Source: Desmodesmus armatus
Lineage: Eukaryota > Chlorophyta > Chlorophyceae > Sphaeropleales > Scenedesmaceae
Assembly (NCBI GenBank): GCA_007449985.2
Contig: VIIQ02000122.1
Span: 248,001 to 312,000 of the forward strand
Reading direction: 5' to 3'
Length of the DNA: 64,000 bases
Part shown: in pieces, positions 16,106 through 30,092 of the stretch
How positions within the stretch are numbered: position 1 is the stretch's first letter
Layout: every line of letters starts with the position of its first letter
Notes under the pieces: model-generated
Databases searched by the model: none
Told to the model about the DNA's origin: nothing
The model's input: only the letters and a program-made list of their open reading frames with translations
Translations under genes and position numbers: made by a program

Positions 16106-19100
16106 ACCCAAAACCTGCAGCTGCTGTCTGTGAACCATACCCCTTATCCAACAGGCACAGTGACGCCATCGTGATGTTTATCTCACCACATGGCACTGAT
16201 CCAGCAACCCATCCTGTCCACCGCCTGCAAGCCAGCCGCTGTTTTACCCCATACAGCTGGCGAGAAAGCCCGGGGGCTTTGTGCTGTGTACATTATAGTC
16301 AGACCCAGCGGACCAAAAGAGACAAGGGTGTAGAACTGCTGCCGTTTGCGCCAGCCTGGCACGCAGCCCCAGTTGACCACTGTTAAGGCCAGCCCTGCAC
16401 ATGCAAGTTGCAGTCAAGGCAATGTGTCCACAAGCCTTGAAAGCTCTGTTATTCTTCACAATGCTGTTGACCCAGATGCCATGTAGACAGTAGTACTGCC
16501 TACAGCCAGCCACAAGGTATTCAGTGTGGCCGTTTACCACATTCAAAACAATACGTAAGGGCAGCAGCCCAATGCCAGCCACACACAGCACAATAGCAGC
16601 GCCTGATAGCTCTGTGCCCGCACTGCTCTGCTGCGATGGTGACTGTCACAATTCCAGTCAGCGCCAGACTCTTGGCCAGTGTGTAAGTACGCCAAGTTGA
16701 CAGCTGTAAGGCAGTATATTGTGCCACCATGTGCTGAGCCGTGAGCACTGAGTAACTTCTGCAGCCAAGCAGAGCTGCCGCACTTTGAAAATGGAGTTGC
16801 AGCCTCCTGCGGGCAGTCACAGCGAGCAGCAATGCATGTCGTGAGGCTATGGATGCCGAAACCAGAGTTCTCTCTTTCCCTCACATGGCGGGACGCAACT
16901 GTGTCCGACGGTCGTAGCGCAACATGGGCCTCTGGCTAGCCAACACAGACATTGCAGTGCTGCTGCTGCTGTTGTAGGCAGCAACCATAGTTGCACACTT
17001 GCCGCACTTCAGCGGTAATTGCTTTACTTAAGCAGATCGGGCAAGGTGCAGCTCCCACAGATACACCAGCCCAACAGGGCCCCTCAAGCGGCAAATGTAG
17101 CAGCAGCAGCAGCTGTGCAGGGGAACTGCCTAGGACTGCGCGGGGATTGCTCAGCCAGCCTTGAACACCCCGAAATTAGGGTACAGACTGCTCAGCAGGT
17201 AGCTCAGCTACAGGACATGCTGACCTGTGCCTATATTGATGCAGTGTGTTTAGTCGGGCGCAGTGAGCGCTGCACCTGCCTTCTGGTGTGTGGGCTGTGC
17301 AGATGGTGTACAGTGTTGAACACAATTGCCCTTGGCCGCACACTGACAGACGTGCTGGCTAACCACTGGCTAGCAACTGGCAGCGCCGACTTGTCACTTT
17401 GTTAGCAGCAAGTCCTACACCCTGAAGCCCGCCACCCCAGCAGTGTGGTGCAGCTGGTAGCCTACCAGGATGGCATGTACTGCTTGGCGCTCTGCATACA
17501 AACTAGGAAGACTCCACGCACACCCACTGACACCCTTACTGCCCCCTTGCTGGCCCTGTCTACACTTTGCCTCCACGCCTGGTGTGTCTTCAGTGACACA
17601 CACCCTGCCTACATCAAACCCCTTACTGCTTAGCTGACTTCATTCCCTGCTGGCCCCATGCGTTCCCCAGATCCCTCCCCCATGCGATTCCACTCCCCAC
17701 GCCTACATGAAAACCCCTTACTGTTGCTTAGCAGACTTGCTGCCGCTGCTGTCCCCTCCCCCAAGAGATCCCATAATCCCTCACACCGTGATGTCCCCTC
17801 CCCCATGCGCCATACACCATCCCGCCCTGCTGCCCCATGTGACCCCCAAAATCTTGAAGGGCAGGATGAAAAAAACCAACCTGCCTTTCAAGGGGACAGT
17901 GTTCCTCCCCCATGCAATCCTCAGGAACCCTCCCGGTGATCCTCATGCCACACCTCTTGTAACCAGTTAACCCAACCCACCTGGAGTAAAGAGCCTTCAA
18001 TGCTTCCTGCTGGCGCCGCCAGAGCAGCAGCTGCTATCCTTTCAGAGCCGGCAGCAAGCACCTTGCATATTCTGGGTCAGTACTGCTAGTTGCTGTGAGG
18101 CAGAACCCTGGCATGGGTGCTGCTGCCGGTCGCGACAGGGTGCCAGCAGCTGGAGCTGTCCTTGCAGCATCTGCACCAGCAGCTACTTGAAATGGTTGTG
18201 GCACAACCAGTGCTGTGGGTGGGGCCCTGGCATGGCTGCTGCTGCTGCTGGTTGTACAGTGACATTGAAGGCTCGTAGGTGTGGCTGCCAGAAAAAGTAA
18301 GCCTGACCCCACTTCATATGAACAAAGAAACCCTGCAGCAGGACAACACATGTGTGGATGTGAGTGCAGCGGGCCACGCTGTCAGGGTGATGCTTACAGG
18401 TCCCCACAACAAACTTGGAAGCCAGCAGGCTAGTTTTGCAAGTTTCAGGACAGCAGGCTCCTACAGCATGTCCCAGTCACTGCGTGTGTCTGCTAGCAGT
18501 CGCACATGTCACTGGGTTTCAGGGTTTTAAGGTCAAGCTGGCGCTGGGTTTTGGGGTGGAGCTCAAGCTGGCTCCAGAGGCCTACTGGCTAGCATCGGCT
18601 CCAGTGAGCTAGCTTCTCGCCATCTGCACTTGCAGTTGGTGACCCTCATGGGCAAAGGTGTGCATGTGAAAAAAGGACCCTGTGCGCAAATCTGCAAAGG
18701 GTTTGCGCACGGTCCGCCAACCCCTGTGCTGTGCAACAGCAGTACTCACCTTCCACCTGGATTGAGCGAGTGCTGCCCCCGGGGCTGCACCCGATGGGCA
18801 CAGTTCGTGTGCCACCGGGTTGATGCTTCCGCTCTGCAGTTCCTGCGTATGTTTGGCAAATGCTGTGGAAGTTGCTGCATCCACGTGAACATGTACATGG
18901 AACTTCAAGCCTGTGTGACACTGCGCTGCTGGTCCGATAACAACCCAACCTGAGGTGGATTGAATGCCAGTGCTGCACCCATTTTATCTTGCTGGCCATG
19001 TTGTTTGCAGTTGTGAAAGCGAGTACTTCCTGCAAGGCAAGAAAACAGCAGTGCAGAACCGCGGTAGACAGAGGAACAGTTGTGGCTCACTACAGCTGCC

Positions 19101-20620
19101 AGCCAGCCAACCAGTGGCCTGTACTGGTGTCAGAGCCAGCTGTTGGCTGCGCAGTTGAACACCACCTTGCTGGTGTGCAGTCCCGCTGCGACCTTCTGCC
19201 CAGCCAGTTTGTAGCAGCGCTGCTTGTGCAATTCTTGCTGTGGCATGGGTGTTAGGGCCTGGTATGGGCTGTTGCGCAGCTGCAAGCCGCCTTGCTGGTG
19301 TGCAATACCGCTGCGGCCTTCCTCCCAGCTAGCCAGTCTGTGGCAGCGCTGCTGGTGACACTGTGAGCGGCTCACAACAGCTGTGTGTCGCCCTTGAAAA
19401 AGAACCTCCTTGCAACCTGTTTGGGAGTTCACACGGACACACAGCAACACACATTGGAGTCAGACCAGCACTAGTCAGCACGTTGGCTCATCAGCGCTGA
19501 TCTAGTGGACTAGTCATGCATGCAATTGCCAGTCAGTGTGTACGTGCCGTGACTGTTACTGTTGCATGGTACAAGACAGCCCATAAGTCATGACAGCTGT
19601 AAAGGACAGGCCCCGGGCAAGTGAGGCTCACATGCAGCCACTTGTCCCTTCAGGCTGCCGCTGTGTTGAGCACATGATGCAGATTGACAGCAGCAGCTGC
19701 TTTGGCAGGTGCATGCTGCTCAACAACACTGGCTCAGCTGAGCTGGCGGCCACAAGGGAGTGCCTCGTATCAGGCCAGACCAAAACCAACCTTAGGAAGA
19801 ATCGTGGCTTCCATTTCATTCGTCCCTGCCCATCTTAGTGGGTGGGATGCAGTTGAGCACCTTGGCAGCCCTGCCGGCCTGTATCCAAGCTGTGCACAGA
19901 TCCTTGTGAAGTTCATGCCAGCAGTAGCAAAGTTGCTGAACAACAAGCCTATCGCCAACCGCTGAGGTGCCACCAGTGCAAGTTGCTGGTATGCATGGCC
20001 CAAGGCACTGCAAGTCACCTGCAGTGTCATGACAGCAGCACAAGCAGCTTTGTTGTGTCAACACACCCTGAATTAGTGTCTTGACCTGGAGTCAGCAGCG
20101 TGCTCATGATGAGGCAGGGCGGGGCTAGCCAGTCGTTGCATGTGCAGGGACATGTACCATGTCTTTTGCGCAGGCAGCATGTTGAGACAGGTGCTGTGAC
20201 TGTCCTGGTGTAGTTGCCCTGTTTGCAGCTACTTATCTTGCCTTCCCTGGTAGCCATACCAAGAAGCTGTAACATACCTGCAGTACAGCTGCGTCCCCAG
20301 CACACTCGCTTATCAAGAGTCACCGGAATGGCATCAACCCATTCTGGCATGCTGGCATCACACCTGCTCTCTCGAAAGACGCTGCATAGACAGCACAGCA
20401 CAGCATGCGGTATGGCCGTAGCGCATGGGCTGACGATGGTACGGGGCCCTTGTTGTATCGGATACAGTGTACTGCAGTGTTTGGAGTTGCTGCCTAGGCA
20501 GGCCTGCGGCGCAGTTGTATCTGCAGGTCTCCTGCAAAGAAGCAATGACAGCAGAACAGGACCACTGTCAGCCTCTTGTGAAGTGTGAAGGGACATGGTA
20601 GCAGGACAGAGCGTGTCAAA

Positions 20621-20702
20621 GCAGTTTGCACAGTGCATGCGCATTAGCAGAAGGGAGGCGGGCAGTTTGCACAGTGCATGCGCATTAGCAGAAGGGAGGC
20701 GG
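20621..20702 (+). repeat. 41-bp tandem duplication
   Basis: Two adjacent identical units beginning GCAGTTTGCACAGTGCATGC, offset exactly 41 bp (starts at 20621 and 20662). They lie in the gene-poor interval and are not part of a recognised gene. Confidence 0.9.
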
Positions 20703-22463
20703 TAGGCATTGCAGCACTCATCAATGAGCTGGTCACCAACATGCGGCACATGCTGCTGATGTTGCTGCTGCCATGACCGCAGCTACTGAGGCGCCTCTCA
20801 CCTTTTATGAAGTGGAGTTGCACAGCACCACAGTTTCTGAAGGCGCCACCACCTACAGGCCGGCATGCTGTCGCCTGCTGTGAGGGCAAGGCCTGCAGGT
20901 AGTGACTAACCAATGATGCAGCTGCTGGGCAGTGCACACATGTTGGGGGATGCTGGTAGCTACCCTGCGCTCACAACAACGCTGCAGTGACAGCACAACA
21001 TGGCACACAGGGTGAAGAAGGCGCAGGCATGCAGGTCATGCAGTTTTGAGTACATGTGAATCCAAGAGTGAATCACTCAGGCTGTTGCTGTCTTGTTGCC
21101 CCTTGCTTGACTGCGCTGCTTGTCAACAAGTTCTGATGTTGCGCAGCATGCATGCATGGGTGGCTTGTGCCTGCTGCTGTCCCTCCAGTTCTTGCCACAT
21201 CATTCCGCATGCTGGTAGGCATTGAACCAAGTAATAGTGCACTGGCTGCCACATGCATTGATGAGAAGCATAGGCAGCACTGATAAGGACAGCAACCAAA
21301 GCAAGACTGTCCTGAAATCAAGTTGGGTCATTCAAGAGTGGGTTGTAAGAACTGTTACATCATGCACACGCTCTCACACCAACCCACTCAACCAACTGCA
21401 GACCACCTCAAAACTCTCTTTTCATTATTTTGCCCCCTCACATGCAACTGGCCAAGCCTCTCAAGAGTGCCAGTGGATAGTGAAAAATGGGGCAAAACAC
21501 TGTGCATAGTACAGACATAGTAAACAGACAGAGCTCAACCTGGGGTCATTTGACCGCACAAGTGAGACTCACAAAAAGGCTCACAGCTCAGCAAAACTCA
21601 ACCACATACAGTGCAGCACTGACGCTGTCACAAACCAGGACTATGCGAATTCACTGAAGGTGTGGCAACTCAGTGGCTCTCTGGGTGGGCCTGTGCAACA
21701 GCCGCTGCATCAACATGGCAGGGTGCAGAGCACAAAGATATGCAACTCACTCTGCTGCTGTCGGTGCAGCTGCGTGCGCAAGGCACCAAGTGATATCTCG
21801 GGGGGCTGTACATACCAGCAGCAGTGAACACACGCACTAGGGCCAACGCACCACTCTGGAGACTCTTGCCAAGAAAACAGCCCTGTAAGCACAGCCACGC
21901 CGTGCCTACAGTACAAAATGGTCTCAGTAGGAAGATGTGATCGAGGTTGAGGACATGCTACGCCAAAAAGAGCTAACTGACAGCTCAGTCTACCAGGGCC
22001 AGCCAGAACAGCCCAAACCGCAGGAGTCGCTATCAGCAGACAGACATGAGAGATGCATGCCCAGTAGACCAGCAGACCACTCTGTATGTACAAACTGCCG
22101 CTGAACAAGACAAGCAGCTGCTGCTACAGTTGCAGGAAGTCGGGTACCTCATGTACCCAGCTACAGGATCAGGAAAGCAGGAGAGCTGAAGGCAAACTGA
22201 CAGCCTTCTGCAGGATACCTGTTGCCAGTATCAGCAGGAGAAGCAGGAAACACCAACCACGCTCAAACCGCACCCTACCCGGGGCCACCATAAAGTCCCA
22301 AAACCCAAAAAAACTCTCACCAAGCCAAACTGCAACTGGAAAGACAGCTGCAACCAAACATGAAACCCGACCGCTGCTGGCATGAAATGCAGCTCGGCAA
22401 AAACCTCAGACCCCTCCCTAGCTGCGGCAACCGCAGCGCAAAAGCACCAAACCCTACTCAGGC

Positions 22464-25400
22464 TCAAGCGCGGAAGGATGCGCGGGTGGCATAGAACTCT
22501 GATGCCATCTGGCGCAGTGCTGCTGCTGCCTGTGCGCCGGACTTGTCGATCAGCTTGGAGAACATGCTCTCCCTGTTGTCCAGCAGGACGGAGGGGGGGG
22601 CCATCTCCTTGAGCACACCTGCCTCCATCACAAGCACCTGGTCGGACTCAATCACTGTGTCCAGCCTGTGGGCAATGGTGAGGGTGGTGCGGTCGGCGAA
22701 GACGCGCTTGATGACGGCCTGCACCTCCTGCTCGGTGTGGGGGTCCATGGCGGCAGTGGCCTCGTCCAGGCACAGCACGGGCACCTTGCGCAGGGCAGCA
22801 CGGCACAGGCACACCAGCTGCTGCTGGCCCAGGGACCAGGCCTGGCCACCCGTGCCGTCCACCTTGCCATCGATGCCGCCGGCGCTGCGGACCTGCTGCT
22901 CCAGGCCTGCCTTCTTGATGACCTCCCACAGGTCGTTGTCAGAGAACTCATTGAAGGGGTCCAGGTTGGTGCGCACGGTGCCAGACCACACCACGGGCTC
23001 CTGGGGGATGATGGACAGGGAGGGGCGCAGCTTGCGCAGGGCCAGGGAGGCAACGTCCACACCGTCGACGCGGATGGTACCCTTGTCGAGCTCAAACATG
23101 CGGTACAGGGCCAGCAGCAGGGTGGACTTGCCGGAGCCGGTACGGCCCACAACACCAGCCTTCTCGGAGTGGTTGAGGCGGAAGGTAACACCTGCAGGGA
23201 AGGGAGGGAGCAAAAGAGGGAAGGGTGACAGGCAGGGAAGCAGAAGGCAGCAGCAGTCAGTTTTTGAGCCCAAGCACAAGCACAGTTTCAGCTGCAGGCG
23301 CAGGGAACATTAGTGTGCAACCTTCCTGCTGGTGTAACATTGTCGTGTAGTTGTGCTTCAGCAGAGGGCGAGGTGACTAGCCAAAAAACTGCATGGTAGT
23401 TCCCTTTAATCAGTATGGTAGGCAGCCAAACGCCAGACGATGTCAGCCAAACACGGAAAGCAATCAGGCAGTCGAACTCACCCTTGAGTGCGTAGGGGGC
23501 AGACGGCAGGTACTTCATCCAGACGTTGTCGAACTCCACTGTGCCGCGGCGAGGCCAGCCAGCAGGGGCACCGCCAACTCCACCAGCAGTGACAGACACG
23601 ACCATCTTGCCTGCATCCTTGGTATCCTTGCCGTTGTGGCCGCTGCCACTGTGGTCGGAGGCATACAGGGCGTCACCCTCCTGAGGGGTCTTGGTGGCGA
23701 GCCAGCCGATCTTCTCTGTGGAGGCCATCATGGAGATGGAGTCTGCCACGTAGCGCACGGACCAGGTGTAGAACACCAGCATCTGCAGCAGTGACAGGGC
23801 AGAGCATGGCAGCAGGGTTGGGTCAGCACAGATGATCGCAGCACAGCCTGCATCTGATGGTTTGCCCAGCACTGCTGTGTGTGGCGCAAGCAGGCTAGAA
23901 TAGAAACAGAACCAGCAAGCCAAACATAAAACAGCTTGTACAGCCACTAGTTTCTGTTACAGCTCCCGCCAATCCTGTAATCAGTAATCCCTGCATTGGC
24001 TTTTGCTGCATTGACAGCAGGCGCAAGGACAGGCAGAATGCAACAGTGCTACCGTTTCTTGCCAATTTTCTCCCACCTGGATGGTGTTGGAGAAGGCCAG
24101 ACCAACAGCAGCAGCTCCCAGCTGGGTCCTCATCAGCACAGCAAAGATGCAGACTGCCAGCACCAGGATGGCACCGTAAAAGTCGCAGTAGACGGCGAGC
24201 CACAGGTTGAGGGACTCCGCGTTGAACAGGGCGCGGTGGTGCTCGTCGATCTTGTTGCTGGCGGTTGCGATGAAGTACTTGTTCTGGCCGAAGGCACCAA
24301 CGATGGGCAGGCCCTCCAAGGTCTCAGCAACCAGGCCGACAAGGTCACCTAGCAGGCACAACAGCAGCACACAAAAATGTCAGCACGATGTCAGCATGAT
24401 GCTGTGCCACGGCTCAGAGAGCCATGCCAGCCTGGAATTGCAGTGACTGCAGACAGGCACTACTTTTGACAGTCAAAAGTACTAACCCCCAAAAAAGGGG
24501 AGATTGTTGGCTGCCAGCAGACCAGCATGGTCAGCAGCTGGAATGTTGATGGTGAACACCCAGGAACATGCAGGCAAGAGGAACAGCACCGACATAATGT
24601 GTTGCTACTGTGTTTCAACATGCCGAATAGTCGGCCCTGGCACACACTTTGTACAAAATGAAAGTGCGCAGAGCACGCTTGCTTGGCCTTACTATGGGTA
24701 TTTGACTGACTTTGTTCTGTTTCTTGTGTCCACACTGGTATAGTTGCCTGCCCTCATCTCTGCACACAATAGGTTCCTAGCATGGCTGGCACTTGCTGCA
24801 ATTCTGGTGGTTCTGCCTTCTTTGGTCAACCCGGTGTAGGTGGTGCAAACCACCGCAGGGGAGACAACTTATGAGGTTCACCTGGCTCGATCCTGGTGGG
24901 CAATGCCATTGTTGTTTGGCGAAAATGTCCATGTAACATACTCCCCCCATAATAGGTTCAGCAACTCACCGGCTGTCTCAGCCTTCTGCTTCTTCAGGGC
25001 GGTGGCAGCAGGCAGGTAGTACTTCAACATCAGCAGGGTGATGATGATCAGCACACCTCCGAAGGCGGCAAAGTGGGGGATGGTCACACTGACGGTGATG
25101 ACAGTGGAAAGCATGATGAGACCGTAGATGCCCAGGTAGTGCAGGGTGTCCATGAGGTTCTCGTCGATGACGTCCTGGTCCTTGGTGAAGGCGACAAGCA
25201 TCTCACCAACGGGGTTCTGCAGGAAGAAGCTCATGGGTGCGTACAGCACGCTGCAGGACAGAGCAGCAACCACAAAAAGCAGCAGCATGTGTTCTTAGTA
25301 CGGTTACTGGCAGGCCTGAAACAAGTGTAGATGTAGGATGTTTGAATAGCACTGCACCATGCCAGCACAGACAGTGCTTCCAGTTGGCACTGCCTTTGGG

Positions 25401-28400
25401 ACCCCATAATGTGCTCTGACTCAGCACATTGGCCATGCAGCTAACAGTCTCGGCGCCAACAGCGTGTGACTACAGTGAGAAAGAAGACCAGCAAGGGACC
25501 TACTTGTGCAGCATATTCTTGTGCAGCTTCTGGGATCCAGTGAGGGAGGCGTGCTGGAACTGAGCACCGCGGAAGAGCATCAGCACCAGGAAGGCCAGCG
25601 TGAGCATGGCATAGATGAATACGTAGCTCTGTCCTGCTGAGTAGAAGACGGGGGAGGATTGTCCGGCTGCGTTGAGGGCGTACCAGCCACGTGTGTCGCC
25701 AGTCCACTGGCGAATCCTGCAGGAAGGAAGGAAAGGAAAGCAGGTGCAGGAAGGACATGATCAGCATATGCAGCATGGGGTGCCGTCCAACACAATGCTG
25801 CTTGAACCCATGCATGGCAAGTTGCCTGCATGCAAGCTGTACAGAGACACTGCTGGGAGCTTTACTTGGATTATGCTAATCCAACACCAGCTGTAAGGCA
25901 ATGCGTGATCCCCAGAACTATGCATGACTGCTGATCACAACTCAAGGTAAAGCTGTTTTTCCAACATGCTGATACTCGGCTGGGCCAGCGGCATTCACTA
26001 GTAGTCTTGAGATGACATAATCACTCAGATCTGACACGACATAAAAACCACTCACCACATATCTGAGATCTGGCGGGAGGTCTGGGCAGACAGGAACCAC
26101 ACCATGGACAGCAGCCGATGATGTGGAAGCCCAGGCGGCAGTACTTGGTCCAGGTGACACTGGCCTCCATGAGGGTGAGGGAGGTGCTTGCACGCTCCTT
26201 CTTCTTGCCCAGGTTGTCCTTGATGTTGGTGGCAGACAGGGACAGGCCGCTGGAGGAGGAAGTGGAAGGCTTCTTCTTGGGTGCTTCCTTACGCTCCTCT
26301 GCGCTGCCAGCGGCTGCCAGCAGGTGGCTTGCAGGCAAGACGGTGGACAGCAGCTGCTGGGCGCGGGCGTTCCAGGGGCCGAAGTAGATCATGTTGCCCT
26401 GGTCCATGATGGCAACCTTGTCGCACTGGGGCAGGAACTCGACCTGGTGGGTGATCAGGACGGTGGCCTTGTCGCGCATGGAGTCCTTGAGCAGGTTGCT
26501 GAAGATGTGGTGTGCGGTGTGGTGGTCCACGGCAGACAGGGCGTTGTCGAGCATCAGCAGGTCGCCGTTGAAGTAGGCAGCACGGGCAAGGTTGAGGCGC
26601 TGGCGCTGGCCACCGGACAGGTTGATGCCACGCAGGCCGGCCTTGGACTGGTCACCCTGGGGGAGGATCTGCAGGTCAAGCTCCAGGGCGCAATCGTGGA
26701 TGACCTGTACAGGAACAGCAGCAGCACAGGAGGCAGCAAATGCCACTCAGCACACGAGTTGTACACCACTGACCCAGGTTGGATTCAAGCTAGCAGGCAT
26801 GCACTTGATCCAGCAGCAGTGACGACGAACAACAACTGTGCTGCAAGACTCTCGAGATTATCACATGTTTGCGAGATTGTCACATGTTTGTCAACACTTC
26901 TTGCCGACATGTCCCAACATTTCCTGCATGTCCCATCATACAGCAGTGATGAAAGCAGTGGCTGACACTGTGCTGGTGCTGTCTGCTGATGTGGCACCGC
27001 TCATGATCAATCAGAAAAACACTCACCCTGCCATAGCGCTCCTCATCAAAGGGCAGGCCGAAGGTGATGTTGTCACGCAGAGACAGGTTCTGGCACCAGG
27101 GGTTCTGGGGCACGTAGGACACCTTGCCACCGGCCTCTGCGGAACCCTGCACAGGCTGCATGTTGCCGAGGATGGCGTGCACCAGGGAGGACTTGCCGGC
27201 ACCGACACGGCCAACCACTGCCACCAGCTCTCCAGGCATGCAGGTGAACTCAGGGACATTCAGGACGAAGTCGTTGGTACCGTGGTGCTTGAATTTGGCG
27301 TTGCGCTGCAGGCAGGAACAAGCAGGAGTACAGAGCAGTCAAGATTTGCCCAAGTGCGCTACACCCTGTCCTGAGGCTCAACATGGAGCTTCTGACTGGG
27401 CTGGCAGGTGCTGGAAGGAAAGGAAAGCATGCCTCCTCAAGTCCTGCTGATGAACCAACCCCGTCATGTTGTAGGCTACATGCACATGCTCCTGAAACTT
27501 TGAAACAGCGGCTTTCAAACCAGCAAAGACACTGTCTCGGAGACAGGTACTTACGATGCTGATGCCGTTGCGGGAGCTCTTTGTGATGCCCTCCATGTCA
27601 GTAGGCACTTGAGTGAGGAGGAACTCCTCAACACGGGCAATGGATGCCAGGGCCTCAGACAGGGAGCGCAGGGCCTTGGGCAGCACCACGAGAGGGAAGC
27701 GCAGGATATTGAACAGGGACAGGGTGGTGAAGGCCATGGTAGGCACCAACCGGCCAGCAAGCATCTCGTAGGTGGCAAAGATGACACAAGCTGTGACTGG
27801 AGGGGTACCGAACACCATGGTGATGTTGATGTTCTTGATGTTGGCGTTCTTGAAGTGCAGCTTCAACTCCTCCCTGCGGATGCGGCCGATCTCACTCTCG
27901 AAGAATGGCTCCCTGCAGGTCGGCAAAAGGGGGCGGGCACGGGCGTTGAGTTATGACACACGCCAATCTGGAGATTGCTAAGAGTGCTGAACAGGCAGAC
28001 CATGTACGGTGTAACCACAAGTCCTGCTGCCCATCATGCTGTGTCACAAAGAGGCCCCCATTGAATCCCGGCAATGCCCGTCATATGCAAGGCGCCTATT
28101 GCTGAAAGAGTGCCACTACAGGCAGGAGTGAACAGGTCAGCCTTCCAAAAAAGCAGTCAATGCCGTTACTGCACCGCTGTCCGATTTCAAACTCACCATG
28201 CGTAGTACTTGACCAGCTTCATGGCGGGCAGCAGCTCCTGGATGATACCACCACGGGCCTGGGTGTTCTTGCCGTTCTTCACCTTGTTCTTGATGATCAT
28301 CCAGCCGAAGATGTACTGGCAGGGCAGGACGATGGCAATCACACCCCAACCAGGCAGGGCGTACATGCGCACCAGGATGGCCAGGATGGTGAGGATGGCA

Positions 28401-29658
28401 CCGGCCTCGATGGGCGCAGTCCACAGGTAGTGGATCTCCTGGCAGCCTTCAAAGATCTTGGAGATGTCAGACGCCATGAAGGACACAGCGTCGGCGGCCA
28501 TATCTTTGTTGATGGTTGCCATGTTGAAGCACTTCTTGCAGACAGCACTGCAGAGGGCGGCCCTGATGCGGATGCCCGTGGTCATACAGCCGTAGCCCAT
28601 GCGCTGGAGCATGGCGCCTGCGCACAGCAGTAGGTGCAGAGGGTTCAGCACAGGTGCAGGATTCAACAGCCGCATGTAATGCAGCTGACCTCTGTTAAGG
28701 CTTGGAAACAGCATCATGCAGCTCCATGCAGCGGCTCTTTCTCTTACATGCTGATTGCTATCATCAGCATGCCATGAATGAATCAGGATCATGCTTCTCA
28801 TCATGCGCAGCGTCACCAAGCATGGGAAATTGCGCTGAAGGCCAGAACTGCAGAGGCACCGTCCTTAGTTGTCACTCCCTTTTGTGTGCCATGCACCATC
28901 AGTACTCGGAGCAGGCTTGTTGCGCTGCCAGCACAGCACAGCACTCACCCAGCAGGTATGCGTCCAGGAAGAAGAAGGCGGTCAGGAGCCATCCATTGCG
29001 CTGGCCAGCGGCCCAGCCCTCGTTGTTGACGAACTGCAGCAGGGAGCGGATGAAGAAGAAGGCTCCAGAGATCACACTGCAGGAGGGACAGGCACGCAGC
29101 AGGACAGTAGGAAAGCAGGCAGGCAGGTGCAGCAGCAGTGTTGTAAGCAGGTGCAAACGGAAGATGCTTGGCAAGGCCAAAAGGCGACTGCAACACAGTG
29201 GGGTGTGCTGACAGCAGTTGCTGTGTGCTGAGCAGTCTGCGCAACGGTTGCACAATGCGCCGAATTGACAAACACCACCGTGATGCTGACGATGTGATTT
29301 GCATCCTGCACTATGCGCAATCCTGCACCATGAGCACAAGCAGCGACGTCACGAGTTGAACTCACCAGATAGACCAGATCAGCTTGAAGATGCCTGCAAT
29401 CATGAGGGACTTGCCGAAGGTCTTCCACAGGGTCTTGCGCAGGTTGGGCTGGCCAGACCTGACAGACTCCTCCCAGTTGGTGATGAACAGGTCGTGGGCG
29501 ACCTCAGCAGTCTGGTCGGTGGGCAGGGGCAGGTGGTGCAGGTCAACCTCGCCTGTCTTGGCTGCCTGCTTCACGACAGGGTTGATCCACCTGAACATCA
29601 GCTTGTTGAAGAACCCAGATGTCGCCGCATCTGGGCATGGTTGATTTCCGAGCCCCAT
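22464..29658 (-). CDS. ABCC-type (MRP) ABC transporter, copy 2; single-base frameshift in exon 6
   Basis: Eleven exons: 29658-29366, 29076-28949, 28617-28197, 27912-27555, 27305-27027, 26704-26056, 25716-25504, 25250-24970, 24348-24077, 23782-23482, 23191-22464. Same TMD1-NBD1-TMD2-NBD2 layout and motifs as copy 1 (GRVGAGKSS, LSGGQRQRLN, LMLDNALSAVD; GRTGSGKST, WSLGQQQL, LCLDEATAAMD). The linker after NBD1 is Ser/Lys-rich (KKKPSTSSSSGLSLSATN). Start MGLGNQPCPD aligns with the other copies. Exon 6 is 649 nt against 650 nt in copy 3: one C is missing near 26112-26115 (HIIGC instead of HIIGLLSMVW), which shifts the frame just before TMD2. With the base present the product would be 1307 aa. Introns 1-5 are nearly identical to those of copy 3. 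Intron 8 (621 bp) is about twice as long as in the other copies, indicating an insertion. Confidence 0.9.
24462..24480. repeat. Near-perfect palindrome inside ABCC copy 2 intron 8
   Basis: ACTTTTGAC and GTCAAAAGT form 9-bp inverted arms around one base. It lies in the extra ~300 bp that distinguishes this intron from its counterparts in copies 1 and 3 (337 and 283 bp) and may mark a mobile-element end, but no matching end was found. Confidence 0.6.
26845..26892. repeat. Short duplication in ABCC copy 2 intron 5
   Basis: The motif CGAGATTrTCACATGTTTG occurs twice in succession here and is absent from the otherwise very similar intron 6 of copy 3, so it arose after the two genes separated. Confidence 0.7.
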
Positions 29659-30070
29659 GGCGAGCCGGGTTGCAGGACAGGAGAACTGCAAGGTGACGCA
29701 GGGCAGCAGGAGGCTCAATCGTCATTGTATAGTTTGGGTAAACAAGATAGCAATGAGCTGCTGACTCCTGCTGTTGGAGATGTTGGGACTGTCCAGCTTG
29801 TGTTGGAGCGAACGCAATAAAGTGCACGTACAGGCGAGCTGCGGTGGACTGCGCTGCACAGCTGCCTTTGTACAGCCAATCAGGTATGTATCACTCACGT
29901 TTGGTGCTGTGGGAGCGCCTCTATGTGTTGGGAGGAGTGGGTCTGGACTGAGCGGAGTTCGCTGCCACGGACGTGGAGCGATGGACGTGATGAAGAGGCT
30001 TTTGATGTCTTGAGCACCACGAGACGGTGTACAGAATGCAATGATGGCCTCGCACTATATAGTCTCGATC
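29659..30070 (-). promoter_or_regulatory. Likely core promoter and 5' UTR of ABCC copy 2 (TATATA at about 30055-30062)
   Basis: Reading the minus strand, ACTATATAG at about 30063-30055 lies roughly 400 bp upstream of the start codon at 29658. Copy 3 has TATAAA at a similar distance (about 410 bp). Apart from this spacing the two upstream regions do not align, so the inverted duplication seems to begin within exon 1. Confidence 0.4.
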
Positions 30071-30092
30071 CGCCGGGTGGGAGTAGGAGTGT

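Larger units (their letters stand above)
14300..22463. other. Eight-kilobase gene-poor interval between ABCC copies 1 and 2
   Basis: Neither strand shows a conserved motif or a convincing exon chain. The longest open frame (20027-20749, minus, 240 codons) is Cys/Ser-rich and resembles nothing known. The interval contains a roughly 400-bp direct repeat (14928/15690), an imperfect repeat at about 19146-19360, a 41-bp duplication at 20621, and a C-homopolymer at about 14709-14732. The part nearest 22463 should be the 3' UTR of ABCC copy 2. Confidence 0.45.

Noticed and set aside
20027..20749. 240-codon minus-strand open frame
   Set aside because: It has Cys/Ser-rich composition, includes a 41-bp tandem duplication, has no recognised motif and no consistent splice context.
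22543..23313. Long plus-strand frame of 256 codons opposite the last exon of ABCC copy 2, with equivalents at 7238-8017, 10341-10940, 26123-26965, 44926-45819 and 50193-50912
   Set aside because: These are shadows caused by strong C-ending codon bias on the ABCC strand; the same exons on the true strand encode Walker, signature and H-loop motifs.
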